From Leeuwenhoekiella palythoae (lineage in GTDB: Bacteria > Bacteroidota > Bacteroidia > Flavobacteriales > Flavobacteriaceae), in assembly GCF_900130045.1 (NCBI RefSeq), contig NZ_FQXT01000002.1, positions 800,116 to 864,115 of the forward strand: a stretch of 64,000 nt of DNA, written 5' to 3'. The position numbers were made by a program, and so were the translations under genes. The notes under the pieces are model-generated. The model was not told the origin of the DNA and did not search any database. It saw only the letters and a program-made list of their open reading frames with translations. Positions 25,726-35,124 of the stretch are shown here, one piece after another (the stretch's first letter is position 1; every line of letters begins with the position of its first letter).

Positions 25726-27303
25726 ATGATTACAGGAAAGAATTATATAGGAAGTAAAATTTCTGCGGAGGGAAAAACGACTTATACAACGATCAACCCA
25801 AAGCTCAATATTGAGAATGAGTGGCAATTTACCGAAGCTACCGAGAGCGAAGTTGATGCTGCCGCACAATTAGCTGCGGAAGCTTTTGAAGTGTATAAAC
25901 ATAAGTCTGATAAAGAACGTGCAACATTCTTAAGAGCAATTGGCGAAGAGATCGAAGCTTTAGGTCAGCAATTGATCGACACCTACACCACCGAATCGGG
26001 CCTTCCCGAAGGTCGTGCGATGGGAGAGCGCGGTAGAACTATAGGTCAGCTTAATGCGTTTGCTTCTTTGTTAGAACAAGGAGATTGGGTGCAAGCCACC
26101 ATTGATCACGGTAATCCCGAGCGTACTCCTGCACCAAAACCTGATTTGCGTAAAATGCAAATCGCGACCGGACCTGTCGCTGTTTTTGGGGCAAGTAATT
26201 TTCCGTTTGCGTTCTCAACCGCTGGCGGAGATACTGCGAGCGCGCTTGCAGCTGGTTGCCCGGTTGTGGTGAAAAGTCACCCAATGCACGCAGCGACGGG
26301 CGAATTGGTCTCTTCAGCAATTATCAAAGCAGCGCAGAAAACAGGAATGCCAGAAGGCGTTTTTTCTAACCTGAACAGTAAAGGAATTGCAGTAGGAGAG
26401 CAGCTGGTTAAGCATCCTGCGATCAAAGGTGTTGGTTTTACCGGAAGCATAAAAGCGGGGAAAGCCTTAGTTGCACTTGGGGCGAACAGAGAAGAGCCCA
26501 TCCCGGTTTATGCCGAAATGGGAAGTATAAATCCAGTGGTGATCCTTCCGGAAGCCTTAAAAGTCAATGGTGAAAGCTGGGCGCAAAAATATGCAGGAAG
26601 CATCAATCTTGGCGCAGGACAATTCTGTACCAATCCCGGTTTGATCTTAGGGATTGAAGGAGACGAATTAGAAACGTTTGGTAAGAATCTGGCTGCGCAT
26701 TTAGGCGAGCAACCTGCGCATTGCATGTTGCATCCTAATATTCAGTCGGCTTATGAAAACGGAAAACAGAATATGATCGACGCGGCAGGAACCGAAGTGC
26801 TTGCAGTTACTTTAGAAGCAGAAGGTGCAAATGATGGTAAACCGGCATTGGTAAAAGTAACAGGAGATGATTTTCTAGCGAATACAATGCTGCATGCAGA
26901 AGTTTTTGGACCGTTTTCAATTTTGGTAAGCTGTACTTCAAAGGCACAACTGCTTGAGGTTTTAAATGCATTAGAAGGCCAACTTACTGGTTCGCTTATC
27001 GCGGAAACTTCAGAAGTTGCAGCATATACAGATGTGATTGATGCCTTGCGTTCGCGTGTGGGTAGAATTTTATTTAATGGTGTTCCTACCGGTGTTGAGG
27101 TTTGTCCTGCAATGCATCACGGTGGGCCATTTCCATCTACCTCTGATGCCAAATTTACTTCGGTAGGTAACGATGCGATTTACCGTTGGGTACGTCCGGT
27201 TTCGTATCAAGACTGGCCGCAAGAATTACTTCCAGATGCTTTAAAAGAAGAGAATCCGTTAGGTATTTTTCGCAAGGTTGATGGGAACTATAGTAAAGCT
27301 TGA
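25726..27303 (+). CDS. 2-oxoglutarate semialdehyde (2,5-dioxovalerate) dehydrogenase
   Basis: This ~525-residue NADP-type aldehyde dehydrogenase has a Rossmann block (VFGASNFPFAFSTAGGDTAS), the catalytic glutamate in YAEMGSINPVV and the catalytic cysteine in AGQFCTNPGL. The Asn-Phe-Pro run and length are characteristic of the 2-ketoglutaric semialdehyde dehydrogenase group rather than the usual 480-residue ALDH. It would oxidise the product of the upstream deaminase to 2-oxoglutarate, the last step of hydroxyproline catabolism. ATG 25726 is preferred over TTG 25717, which adds only three residues. Confidence 0.93.
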   Translation: MITGKNYIGSKISAEGKTTYTTINPKLNIENEWQFTEATESEVDAAAQLAAEAFEVYKHKSDKERATFLRAIGEEIEALGQQLIDTYTTESGLPEGRAMGERGRTIGQLNAFASLLEQGDWVQATIDHGNPERTPAPKPDLRKMQIATGPVAVFGASNFPFAFSTAGGDTASALAAGCPVVVKSHPMHAATGELVSSAIIKAAQKTGMPEGVFSNLNSKGIAVGEQLVKHPAIKGVGFTGSIKAGKALVALGANREEPIPVYAEMGSINPVVILPEALKVNGESWAQKYAGSINLGAGQFCTNPGLILGIEGDELETFGKNLAAHLGEQPAHCMLHPNIQSAYENGKQNMIDAAGTEVLAVTLEAEGANDGKPALVKVTGDDFLANTMLHAEVFGPFSILVSCTSKAQLLEVLNALEGQLTGSLIAETSEVAAYTDVIDALRSRVGRILFNGVPTGVEVCPAMHHGGPFPSTSDAKFTSVGNDAIYRWVRPVSYQDWPQELLPDALKEENPLGIFRKVDGNYSKA

Positions 27304-27331
27304 TAGCTTCAACTAGTACGAGTTAGACAAG

Positions 27332-27362
27332 AGATACAGTAGTTTAAAGTACTACTGTATCT
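27332..27362 (+). terminator. Perfect 12-bp hairpin after the semialdehyde dehydrogenase gene
   Basis: AGATACAGTAGT and ACTACTGTATCT pair perfectly over 12 bases around a 7-base loop and are followed by T/A-rich sequence. It looks like an intrinsic terminator, but the DUF885 gene starts only 22 bases later. No promoter box is visible after it, so it may instead act as an operator or stability hairpin. Confidence 0.65.
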
Positions 27363-27384
27363 TATTAATCAAATAATTAAACGT

Positions 27385-29109
27385 ATGAGACACTATTTAC
27401 TTCTTTTTATTATTTCAAGTTTAACTCTTTCAGTTTCAGCTCAGGATGCTGTTTCCCTAGATAGCATCATTACTGAGTATCAAAGTCAACGTGATTATAA
27501 TTGGCAAGATTATCCGTTAGGGCGCTATGATGAAGAAGTGCCTAAAAAAAGAGCAGATTTTGCTCAAGTATTGCTAAATAAGCTCACAAAGGTTGATGCT
27601 TCTGCTTTGAATAGAAGTGAGACCATATCGTATAAATTACTTCAGTTTATACTTCAAGATCAGATCGATGAGTATACATATAAGATGTATCTTAACCCTT
27701 TACAAGCCGATCAGGGATTTCATTTGAATCTCAATTATCAGGTGCGGCCTATCAACAGCTATCAGCAGGCTGTGGGTTATTTAAACCGGTTGAAAGCCAT
27801 TCCTTACTTTACGGAAAGTCAATTTGCGCTGATGCGAAAAGGCTTAAAAGAAGGCATCAATCAGCCTAAGATTATTTTCAACGGCTACGAGTCTACCTAC
27901 AATACGCATATTGTTGAAGATCCTACCGAAAGCTATTTTTACTCGCCGTTTTTAGCCTTGCCGGAAAGTATTTCCGCAGCACGAAAAGATTCGCTTTTAA
28001 ATGCGGCGCAGCAAGTGATTGCAGATAGTGTGGTACCGAGTTTCAAAAAGATCAAAACCTTTTTTGAAACCGAATATTTGCCGCAAACCCGAGACGAAAT
28101 TGGTGTTTCTTCTCGTCCCGGCGGAAAGGAATTCTATCAGAATCGAATTGATTTTTACACAACCTCAAAAGACTACACTGCACAATCAATTCACGAATTA
28201 GGGTTGAAAGAAGTTGCGCGCATCAAAGCTGAGATGGAAAAGATCATCGAAGAAGTAGATTTTGAAGGTTCGTTTGCAGACTTCTTAGAGTTTTTACGCA
28301 CTGATGATCAGTTTTTTGTAACTACCGAAGATGCGTTGTTGATGCACGCCAGAGATATTGCCAAGCGAGTAGATAATGAGTTACCGGCATTTTTCTCCAA
28401 GTTACCCAGACAACCTTACGGAGTGATCAAAGTTCCTGACGCTATCGCTCCAAAATACACAGGCGGAAGATATTCTGGCAGTAGTATAAACGGGACACAG
28501 GCGGGGCATTATTTAGTAAACACTTACAAATTAGACAGTCGTACGCTGTATACGCTTCCGGCATTAACAGCGCATGAGGCCGCACCGGGACATCATATTC
28601 AAGGAGCGCTCAACCAAGAGTTAAGTGATAGTATTCCGCAGTTTAGACGCAATTTATACTTGTCTGCTTACGGTGAAGGTTGGGGCTTATACGCCGAATA
28701 CCTCGCTGATGAGATGGGAATTTATCGCACGCCTTACGAGAAATTTGGGCAGCTTACCTATGAGATGTGGCGGGCGTGCCGCTTGGTGGTAGACACGGGG
28801 ATTCACGCTATGGGTTGGTCGCGCCAAGAGGTGGTAGATTATATGTCGCAAAATACCGCGCTTTCGATCCACGAGATCAATACGGAGACTGATCGTTATA
28901 TCGGTTGGCCGGGGCAGGCGTTGAGTTATAAAATAGGCGAACTCAAAATACGTGAGCTGCGCGAAAAAGCGAAGAATGAATTGGGAGAAGACTTTGATAT
29001 ACGTGCGTTTCACGAAGTGATCTTAGGTGAAGGTACGGTGACTTTACCCATTTTAGAAGAACAGGTTAATGCGTACATAAGCAAAGCAAAAGAAGCATTA
29101 GTAAAATAG
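27385..29109 (+). CDS. DUF885-family secreted peptidase-like protein
   Basis: This 574-residue protein has a signal peptide (cleavage near VSAQ) and the DUF885 domain. The family hallmark is the putative zinc site LTAHEAAPGHHIQ (His-Glu with downstream His-His), followed by YGEGWGLYAEYL with the probable third ligand, a glutamate. The family is believed to comprise periplasmic metallopeptidases or carboxypeptidases, though few have been tested. In this locus it most likely trims hydroxyproline-containing peptides before epimerisation. It sits between the semialdehyde dehydrogenase and the epimerase, 24 bases before the latter. Confidence 0.85.
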   Translation: MRHYLLLFIISSLTLSVSAQDAVSLDSIITEYQSQRDYNWQDYPLGRYDEEVPKKRADFAQVLLNKLTKVDASALNRSETISYKLLQFILQDQIDEYTYKMYLNPLQADQGFHLNLNYQVRPINSYQQAVGYLNRLKAIPYFTESQFALMRKGLKEGINQPKIIFNGYESTYNTHIVEDPTESYFYSPFLALPESISAARKDSLLNAAQQVIADSVVPSFKKIKTFFETEYLPQTRDEIGVSSRPGGKEFYQNRIDFYTTSKDYTAQSIHELGLKEVARIKAEMEKIIEEVDFEGSFADFLEFLRTDDQFFVTTEDALLMHARDIAKRVDNELPAFFSKLPRQPYGVIKVPDAIAPKYTGGRYSGSSINGTQAGHYLVNTYKLDSRTLYTLPALTAHEAAPGHHIQGALNQELSDSIPQFRRNLYLSAYGEGWGLYAEYLADEMGIYRTPYEKFGQLTYEMWRACRLVVDTGIHAMGWSRQEVVDYMSQNTALSIHEINTETDRYIGWPGQALSYKIGELKIRELREKAKNELGEDFDIRAFHEVILGEGTVTLPILEEQVNAYISKAKEALVK

Positions 29110-29133
29110 AACATATAATACGTGAATTAAAGA

Positions 29134-30141
29134 ATGGCTGTACACACTTTTGAATGTATAGATGCGCACACTTGTGGTAACCCTGTGCGTGTGGTAAAAA
29201 CGGGTGGCCCTGCATTAGCGGGCAAAACCATGAGCGAGAAACGCCAGCATTTTCTGAAAGAATATGACTGGATTCGCACCGGATTAATGTTTGAGCCGCG
29301 CGGTCACGATATGATGAGCGGGAGTATTTTGTTTCCGCCGCACGACCCGGCAAATGACTTTGCGATTCTGTTTATTGAAACCAGCGGTTGCCTTCCTATG
29401 TGCGGCCACGGCACCATCGGAACCATTACCATCGCCATTGAAGAAGGCCTAGTCATCCCTAAAACCCCCGGTAAAATCAGAATGGAAGCTCCTGCCGGCT
29501 TGGTAGAGATTGAATATCAACAAACCGGTAAAAAGGTAGATTGGGTAAAACTGACCAACGTAAAAAGTTATCTGGCTGCTCGTGATTTGACGATAGATTG
29601 TGATGAATTAGGGACTTTAAAATTTGATGTTTCTTATGGAGGAAATTATTATGCGATCGTTGACCCACAGGAGAATTTTAGTGGTGTACACGATTATAAT
29701 GCTTCGAAGATCATTAGCCTAAGCAAGATTTTACGGGAAAAGATTAATGCAAAATACAAAGATCATTTTGTGCATCCTGAAAATGAAACCATACGTGACG
29801 TAAGCCACATGTTGTGGACCGGTAACCCGCTCGATCCTTCTTCTTCGGGGCGTAATGCGGTTTTTTATGGAGATAAAGCCATCGATCGTTCTCCTTGCGG
29901 AACGGGAACTTCGGCACGTATCGCACAATTGCATGCCAAAGGGATCATTCAGCCGCATACCGATTTTATTCACGAGAGTTTTATAGGTTCAAAATTTACA
30001 GGTCGGGTAGAAGAAGTCACCCGAGTAGGGGATTTTGAAGCGGTGATCCCAAGTATAAAAGGTTGGGCCAGAGTGTATGGTCACAATACAATGACTATTG
30101 ATACCGAAGATCCTTACGCATTCGGTTTTCAAGTGTTGTAA
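29134..30141 (+). CDS. 4-hydroxyproline epimerase (proline racemase family)
   Basis: This 335-residue enzyme has both catalytic cysteines of the proline racemase superfamily: one in LPMCGHGTIG and the other in SPCGTGTSARIA. The CGxGT pattern with Cys at the second site separates it from trans-3-hydroxyproline dehydratases, which have Thr there. The N-terminal block ECIDAHTCGNPVRVV is typical of 4-hydroxyproline 2-epimerases. It interconverts trans-4-hydroxy-L-proline and cis-4-hydroxy-D-proline. All other enzymes needed to reach 2-oxoglutarate are neighbours. Proline racemase activity is less likely given this context. Confidence 0.93.
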   Translation: MAVHTFECIDAHTCGNPVRVVKTGGPALAGKTMSEKRQHFLKEYDWIRTGLMFEPRGHDMMSGSILFPPHDPANDFAILFIETSGCLPMCGHGTIGTITIAIEEGLVIPKTPGKIRMEAPAGLVEIEYQQTGKKVDWVKLTNVKSYLAARDLTIDCDELGTLKFDVSYGGNYYAIVDPQENFSGVHDYNASKIISLSKILREKINAKYKDHFVHPENETIRDVSHMLWTGNPLDPSSSGRNAVFYGDKAIDRSPCGTGTSARIAQLHAKGIIQPHTDFIHESFIGSKFTGRVEEVTRVGDFEAVIPSIKGWARVYGHNTMTIDTEDPYAFGFQVL

Positions 30142-30195
30142 GGATACAAATTCGGAATATTAAATCTTATGGCGTTGCCAATAAATATGTAGCTT

Positions 30196-32472
30196 ATGAA
30201 GTTTGTAAAATTCAGTTTATTCTTTGTTGTGGGGCTGTTGTTCAGCAGTTTTTCTAGTGTTGCCCAAGAGCAAATGACTTTAGCAGATTATGAGCAAGCC
30301 AATGCGTATACATATGCTAACCTTTGGAATAAAAAGGTTTTTAACCTGTCGACTTCAGTAGCTGAATTTGAAGATCATTCGGGGATTTGGTTTGTGAACT
30401 ATACCGAAGCAGGTAAGGAATATAAAACGCTCTCTTTCAAAAATCTTGAAGTACAACCGCTTTTTGATCAGTCAAAATTAGCAAAAGCTTTAAGTGAAAT
30501 TTTGAATGAAGATAAGGATGCAGCTCAGCTTTCGGTCTCAAAAATTGAAAAAACCAATGATGGCTTAAGCTTTGAATTTGAGAATACACGCTTCACCTGG
30601 GATGGAACATCTTTAGAGGAAAGTAAAGAAAAAACTTTTAAAAATTCTCGTGATTGGCGCAATCAAATGGAGTCCACATCTCCAGATAAAAAGTGGATCG
30701 CCTTTACCCGAGATCATAATTTATTTATTCGTGATGCTCAAACAGAGGAGGAAATTCAGTTAACGACCGATGGTCAAAAGGGTTATGATTATGCGAGTAG
30801 TATTGGCTGGTTTGACATCATAGAAGGCGAAGGAACCGAGCGCCCTAAGCATTTTGGCGTGCAATGGTCGCCAGACTCTAAATACCTCGTGACGCAAGTT
30901 GTAGATACGCGCAATGCAGAAAAAATGTACCTGCTGGATTACAGCATAGACAGTTTATACAAACCCAAATTATTAAGTTACTATCGCGGTTCTCCGGGAG
31001 ACACGACGATGGTGACGTATAAACCGGTATTTTTTGATGTAGAAAGCCAAAAGCAGCTGGCAATCGACCTTCCTAAAAAAGTGCACGTCAATGGGATTTG
31101 GTTGAAATTTCAAGATAAGGAACCGCATAAAATGATTGCTTCCTATCGTTCTCGCGGTTATAAAGAGCAATTTTTAAAAGTGGTTGATCTTGATGAAGAA
31201 ACCGTACAGCCGCTTTATGAAGAATCTACTCAAACCAGTATTGATAATTTTAACTATCGCGAGATCGAAGGTTGGGATGATCTGGTGGTGATTTCAGAAC
31301 GTGAGGGTTGGAAGCAGTTGTATTTAGTCAATAAGGATAGCGGTAAAATCACGCCTTTGACTAACGGGGAATTTGTGGTAAACGATATTGTGCACATCGA
31401 TGAAAAAGACAAAGTGATTTATTACACCGCTTCGGGTGTAGATGCGGCAATGAATCCGTACCATCAGAAATTGTATCGGGTTTCTTTAAAAGGAAAAATA
31501 AGCGAACTAACCCCTGAAAATGCAAATCACGAGATCACATTTTTTGAGGATGCTGATTATTTTGTAGACGCGATCTCCAAAGTAGATCAACCTACAAAAA
31601 CGGTATTGCGCAGCAAGAAGAATGGAAAGATCACAGCAACTCTAACCACAGCCAATACAGCACAAATTGAAGCGGAAGGCTGGCAGATGCCCGAAGTATT
31701 TACATTAACCGGTAAAGATGACAAAACTCCTATTTATGGCGCCTTTTGGAAGCCGGTAAACTTTGACAGTTCAACAAAATATCCGGTTATTGATGCAACC
31801 TATACTGGTCCGCATACACAGCGTTTCCCCAAAAGTTTCAGTCAGGCGTTGAGCAATCAGGCGATGGCTAATTTGGGCTTTATCGTGGTGGCAATTGATG
31901 GCCTAGGAACAGCGGGAAGATCTAAAGCTTTTCGGGATGTTTCTTATATGAATATGGGAGATAATCTGCGCGATCACGTGAATGCTATTAAATACTTGGG
32001 TGAAAAGTACGCCTATGTAGATGCTGAGCGTGTGGGGATTTTTGGGCATTCTGCAGGTGGTTTTGATGCGGCGCATGCGGTATTGGCTTTTCCTGATTTT
32101 TATAAAGTGGCAGTGGCGAGTAGCGGGGATCACGATTTTAGAATGGAAAAAGCCTGGTGGCCCGAAATGTATATGGGATATCCTGTTGATGAGCGTTACG
32201 AGGAAGTTTCAAACATCACGATGGCACCTAATTTAAAGGGAAAACTCTTGCTGGTGCACGGCGGGATCGATGATAACGTAAACCCTTCAGCGACATTTAA
32301 ATTGGCTGAAGCTTTGATCAAAGCCGATAAGCAATTTGATATGTTGATCATCCCGAGTCAGCGACACGGCTATACCGGGAAATACAGTACTTATTTTCAG
32401 AAAAAAAGATGGAATTATTTCATCGAGAACTTACTAGACAAACAAACCCTTTGGGGCTTTAATCTGGACTAA
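30196..32472 (+). CDS. S9-family dipeptidyl peptidase IV-like exopeptidase
   Basis: This 758-residue secreted protein (signal peptide ending near SVAQ) has a DPP4-type beta-propeller in the N-terminal two thirds. An alpha/beta-hydrolase domain follows with the nucleophile in FGHSAGGFDA, the catalytic Asp in HGGIDDNVNPS and the His in IIPSQRHGY. DPP4-like enzymes remove N-terminal X-Pro dipeptides, and here probably X-Hyp dipeptides from collagen fragments. The gene is transcribed with the epimerase, 54 bases downstream, and two bases before the dehydrogenase gene. It is likely periplasmic. Confidence 0.9.
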   Translation: MKFVKFSLFFVVGLLFSSFSSVAQEQMTLADYEQANAYTYANLWNKKVFNLSTSVAEFEDHSGIWFVNYTEAGKEYKTLSFKNLEVQPLFDQSKLAKALSEILNEDKDAAQLSVSKIEKTNDGLSFEFENTRFTWDGTSLEESKEKTFKNSRDWRNQMESTSPDKKWIAFTRDHNLFIRDAQTEEEIQLTTDGQKGYDYASSIGWFDIIEGEGTERPKHFGVQWSPDSKYLVTQVVDTRNAEKMYLLDYSIDSLYKPKLLSYYRGSPGDTTMVTYKPVFFDVESQKQLAIDLPKKVHVNGIWLKFQDKEPHKMIASYRSRGYKEQFLKVVDLDEETVQPLYEESTQTSIDNFNYREIEGWDDLVVISEREGWKQLYLVNKDSGKITPLTNGEFVVNDIVHIDEKDKVIYYTASGVDAAMNPYHQKLYRVSLKGKISELTPENANHEITFFEDADYFVDAISKVDQPTKTVLRSKKNGKITATLTTANTAQIEAEGWQMPEVFTLTGKDDKTPIYGAFWKPVNFDSSTKYPVIDATYTGPHTQRFPKSFSQALSNQAMANLGFIVVAIDGLGTAGRSKAFRDVSYMNMGDNLRDHVNAIKYLGEKYAYVDAERVGIFGHSAGGFDAAHAVLAFPDFYKVAVASSGDHDFRMEKAWWPEMYMGYPVDERYEEVSNITMAPNLKGKLLLVHGGIDDNVNPSATFKLAEALIKADKQFDMLIIPSQRHGYTGKYSTYFQKKRWNYFIENLLDKQTLWGFNLD

Positions 32473-32474
32473 CT

Positions 32475-33725
32475 ATGAGCAAAAAATGTGTGATTATTGG
32501 AGGTGGAATTATAGGCTTGTCTTCGGCTTATTATCTTCAAAAAGCGGGGCACGAAGTAACGGTGATCGACCAAGGAAGTATGGATTCTGGTGCATCCTAC
32601 GTGAATGCCGGGTATTTGACACCTAGCCATATTATTCCGTTAGCGGCTCCCGGTGTGATGCAACAAGGCATCAAGTGGATGTTCAGCAGCAAGAGTCCGT
32701 TGTATATTAAACCGTGCTTAAACGCCGATTTTCTCAAGTGGACGATGGCGTTCAACAATTCGTGTTCAGAAGAAAACGTTACTAAAGCCATTCCGGCGAT
32801 TCGAGATATCAATTTGTTGTCCCGCGACTTGTATTCAGATATTAAAGAAGAAGAACATTTCAATTTTCAGCTTAAGAAAGACGGTTTACTTATGTTGTGC
32901 AAAACCGAACATATGCTCGAAGAAGAGGCACATGTTTTGGCTTTAGCCAATAAAGAAGGTTTGCCAGCGCGTATGCTTTCAGCGGAAGAAGTTCAGCAAA
33001 AAATGCCTAATGCAAAATTAGATATCAAAGGTGCGGCGTTTTATGAGTGCGATCATCATACTACTCCGGGCGAATTTATGGAAGAGCTGAAAACACTGTT
33101 GCAGGCTAAAGGAGTCCACTTTGTTAAGAACGAAAAAGTAACCGGTTTTGATTCGTCAAGCGGTACGCTTTCTAATGTAAAAACCGCATCAGGAAAGACT
33201 TTTGTTGCTGATGAAGTGATATTGGCAACTGGAGCTTGGGCCGGCGAGTTGAATAAAAAATTAGGCTTGAAAATTTTGATGCAAGCGGGTAAAGGCTACC
33301 GCATCAATTCTACAACCGAAACCGGAATCACCTTACCTTCGATCTTGTGCGAAGCAAAAGTTGCGGTAACGCCTATGAATGGTTTTACGCGTTTTGCAGG
33401 AACCATGGAAATCGCTGGAATCAATCACGACATCAATAAAACCCGTGTTGAAGCGATCGCCGAAGCGGTGCCACGGTATTTTAATAATGTAGTGATCTCC
33501 GAGCAGGAAAAAGACGAAGCCCAATGCGGTTTGAGACCGGTAACTCCAGATGGATTACCGTACATAGGCAGACCTTCAAAATGGAAAAACTTAACCATCG
33601 CCGCAGGTCACGCGATGATGGGATGGAGCTTAGGCCCGGGAACCGGACTCTTGGTTTCAGAAATCATTGATGGCAAAAAAGCTTCGTTAGATCTAAGCGT
33701 TTACAATCCTGATCGTAGATTTTAA
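32475..33725 (+). CDS. FAD-dependent D-amino acid dehydrogenase, probable cis-4-hydroxy-D-proline dehydrogenase
   Basis: This 416-residue DAO-family flavoprotein has the N-terminal dinucleotide motif VIIGGGIIGLSSAYYL and the substrate-side segment DSGASYVNAGYLTPSH. The C-terminal FAD-contacting region reads RPVTPDGLPYIGRP then AGHAMMGWSLGPGTG. It follows the epimerase and DPP4 genes with two bases between it and the latter. By context, it oxidises cis-4-hydroxy-D-proline to 1-pyrroline-4-hydroxy-2-carboxylate, the substrate of the DapA-family deaminase. A general D-amino acid dehydrogenase remains possible. A strong hairpin follows. Confidence 0.9.
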   Translation: MSKKCVIIGGGIIGLSSAYYLQKAGHEVTVIDQGSMDSGASYVNAGYLTPSHIIPLAAPGVMQQGIKWMFSSKSPLYIKPCLNADFLKWTMAFNNSCSEENVTKAIPAIRDINLLSRDLYSDIKEEEHFNFQLKKDGLLMLCKTEHMLEEEAHVLALANKEGLPARMLSAEEVQQKMPNAKLDIKGAAFYECDHHTTPGEFMEELKTLLQAKGVHFVKNEKVTGFDSSSGTLSNVKTASGKTFVADEVILATGAWAGELNKKLGLKILMQAGKGYRINSTTETGITLPSILCEAKVAVTPMNGFTRFAGTMEIAGINHDINKTRVEAIAEAVPRYFNNVVISEQEKDEAQCGLRPVTPDGLPYIGRPSKWKNLTIAAGHAMMGWSLGPGTGLLVSEIIDGKKASLDLSVYNPDRRF

Positions 33726-33799
33726 GAGCTGGAGTTTTATTGGCGCCGCCAAAGGGTTTAATACTCCGAGGCTTGCCCTAAGGTAGTTTACTAAAATTA

Positions 33800-33827
33800 A
33801 AAGCCTTCTCTTTATGGAGAAGGCTTT
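33800..33827. terminator. Bidirectional intrinsic terminator
   Basis: AAAGCCTTCTC (33800-33810) and GAGAAGGCTTT (33817-33827) form a perfect 11-bp stem with a 6-base loop. It lies between the end of the hydroxyproline locus and the convergent DUF4407 gene. Confidence 0.85.
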
Positions 33828-33864
33828 GTTTATCGGGCGACCGGAGATAGATCTAAAGTATTAA

Positions 33865-34965
33865 TTAAAGTAATTTACTCTGCCGCTTGTAAAACGCATC
33901 TTGCTGTTTTTGCATCAGATCTCGAGCCATTTTCTTCTTGTAATTGTAGAGTTCGTCTTCCTCAGTAAGGTCGCCGTAAACTTTATCATTAATGACGTTG
34001 TCTGCGTCAATAAGGTTTTTACGCTGATTGGCTTTTTGCGTCGTCCACGATTTGAGTTCGCCTTCAGCATCTGATAGCTTAAGATCGTATTCTCCTTTTG
34101 GGGAAATAAGCTTGGCAAAAATCGGTGTGGTTTCAATGGCTAGAAACAGTAAAAAGATGAAAAATGATGGGAGCCAAGGCAAGGTTTCTAAAGCGTCAAT
34201 ACGCGCCATTAAACCGTCAAAATTATCAATGATGGGCTGGGTTTCGGTTACGCGGGTTTCGTAATCAGCAGCTAGGTTGTCTTTCTCGAGTTCGAGTGCA
34301 GCGACCTTTTCAGCATTGGTTTGCTTCAACTGTTGCAGTTCTGCCAGAGCGGCATCGTGTTTTTCTCGTTTTTCCTGATAAACCGGACCTTTACCTAGTT
34401 TTCCGGTACCGGAAGTACCTTCGGCTTCTGTGATGTAAATATCATAGAGCGCATTCACTTCTGCTTCTTTGGTAGTGACTTCGCCTTTTAATTGTTCAAT
34501 TTCGGAATCTAAAGCAGCGACAGCCGGAGTAAATTGGTCCGCGATCTGATTTTGATTGGCGAGGGTTAGGTCGTTTTTCTGTTCTAATAACACACGATCA
34601 ATTTCCTTCTCAAAAATTTTAAGTTCGAGTGGTTTTGAGATCACTACAGCGATTATTACGGCAAGAATCAAACGCGGCAATGCTTGGAGAAATTCGTCTA
34701 AGAAATTATCCCGTTTTTTAATGGTGGAAACAATAAAGCGATCCAAATTAAAGATGAGTAATCCCCAGACAAAACCAAAAGCTACTGCCATTGAAATACT
34801 GTCAAAAACCGTGTACAATGCATAGCCTGAAGCGATGAACGCCATTAGCGCAGTGAAAAATACGGTAGCGCCAATACCGGCATATTTATTTTGCTCGCCG
34901 GGAGCACAAGAATCTAGAAGCACATGGTCTGCTCCTGAGCAAAGAATAAAGAATTTTTTAAGCAT
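33865..34965 (-). CDS. DUF4407 membrane protein with periplasmic or cytoplasmic coiled coil
   Basis: This 366-residue protein has about four transmembrane helices at residues 25-110 and a fifth near 265-285. Between them is a long Lys/Glu/Gln-rich coiled coil (about residues 125-255, for example LDSEIEQLKGEVTTKEAEVN). The conserved FNLDRFIVST segment between helices is characteristic of DUF4407. No function is known for the family. The C-terminal tail (KSWTTQ region onwards) is highly charged. It stands alone, with a separate terminator upstream and downstream, so the neighbours give no pathway information. Confidence 0.85.
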   Translation of the reverse strand: MLKKFFILCSGADHVLLDSCAPGEQNKYAGIGATVFFTALMAFIASGYALYTVFDSISMAVAFGFVWGLLIFNLDRFIVSTIKKRDNFLDEFLQALPRLILAVIIAVVISKPLELKIFEKEIDRVLLEQKNDLTLANQNQIADQFTPAVAALDSEIEQLKGEVTTKEAEVNALYDIYITEAEGTSGTGKLGKGPVYQEKREKHDAALAELQQLKQTNAEKVAALELEKDNLAADYETRVTETQPIIDNFDGLMARIDALETLPWLPSFFIFLLFLAIETTPIFAKLISPKGEYDLKLSDAEGELKSWTTQKANQRKNLIDADNVINDKVYGDLTEEDELYNYKKKMARDLMQKQQDAFYKRQSKLL

Positions 34966-35068
34966 GATATGATGATTGATGAGTGTTAAAAGTCGCGATT
35001 AGTAATTAAAATTCAAAGCAAATGGTGAAATGCTAAAACGCTGAAACGTAGGAAAGTATTGTGATAAA

Positions 35069-35098
35069 AAAAACTTACCCCAGAAGAGGTAAGTTTTT
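35069..35098 (-). terminator. Terminator of the BlaR1/BlaI operon
   Basis: AAAAACTTACC and GGTAAGTTTTT pair over 11 bases around an 8-base loop, 27 bases beyond the stop of the BlaR1-like gene. On the minus strand, the hairpin ends in a run of T residues. Confidence 0.85.
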
Positions 35099-35124
35099 GA
35101 TGCGACTGCGATGTGTTGAACGCT

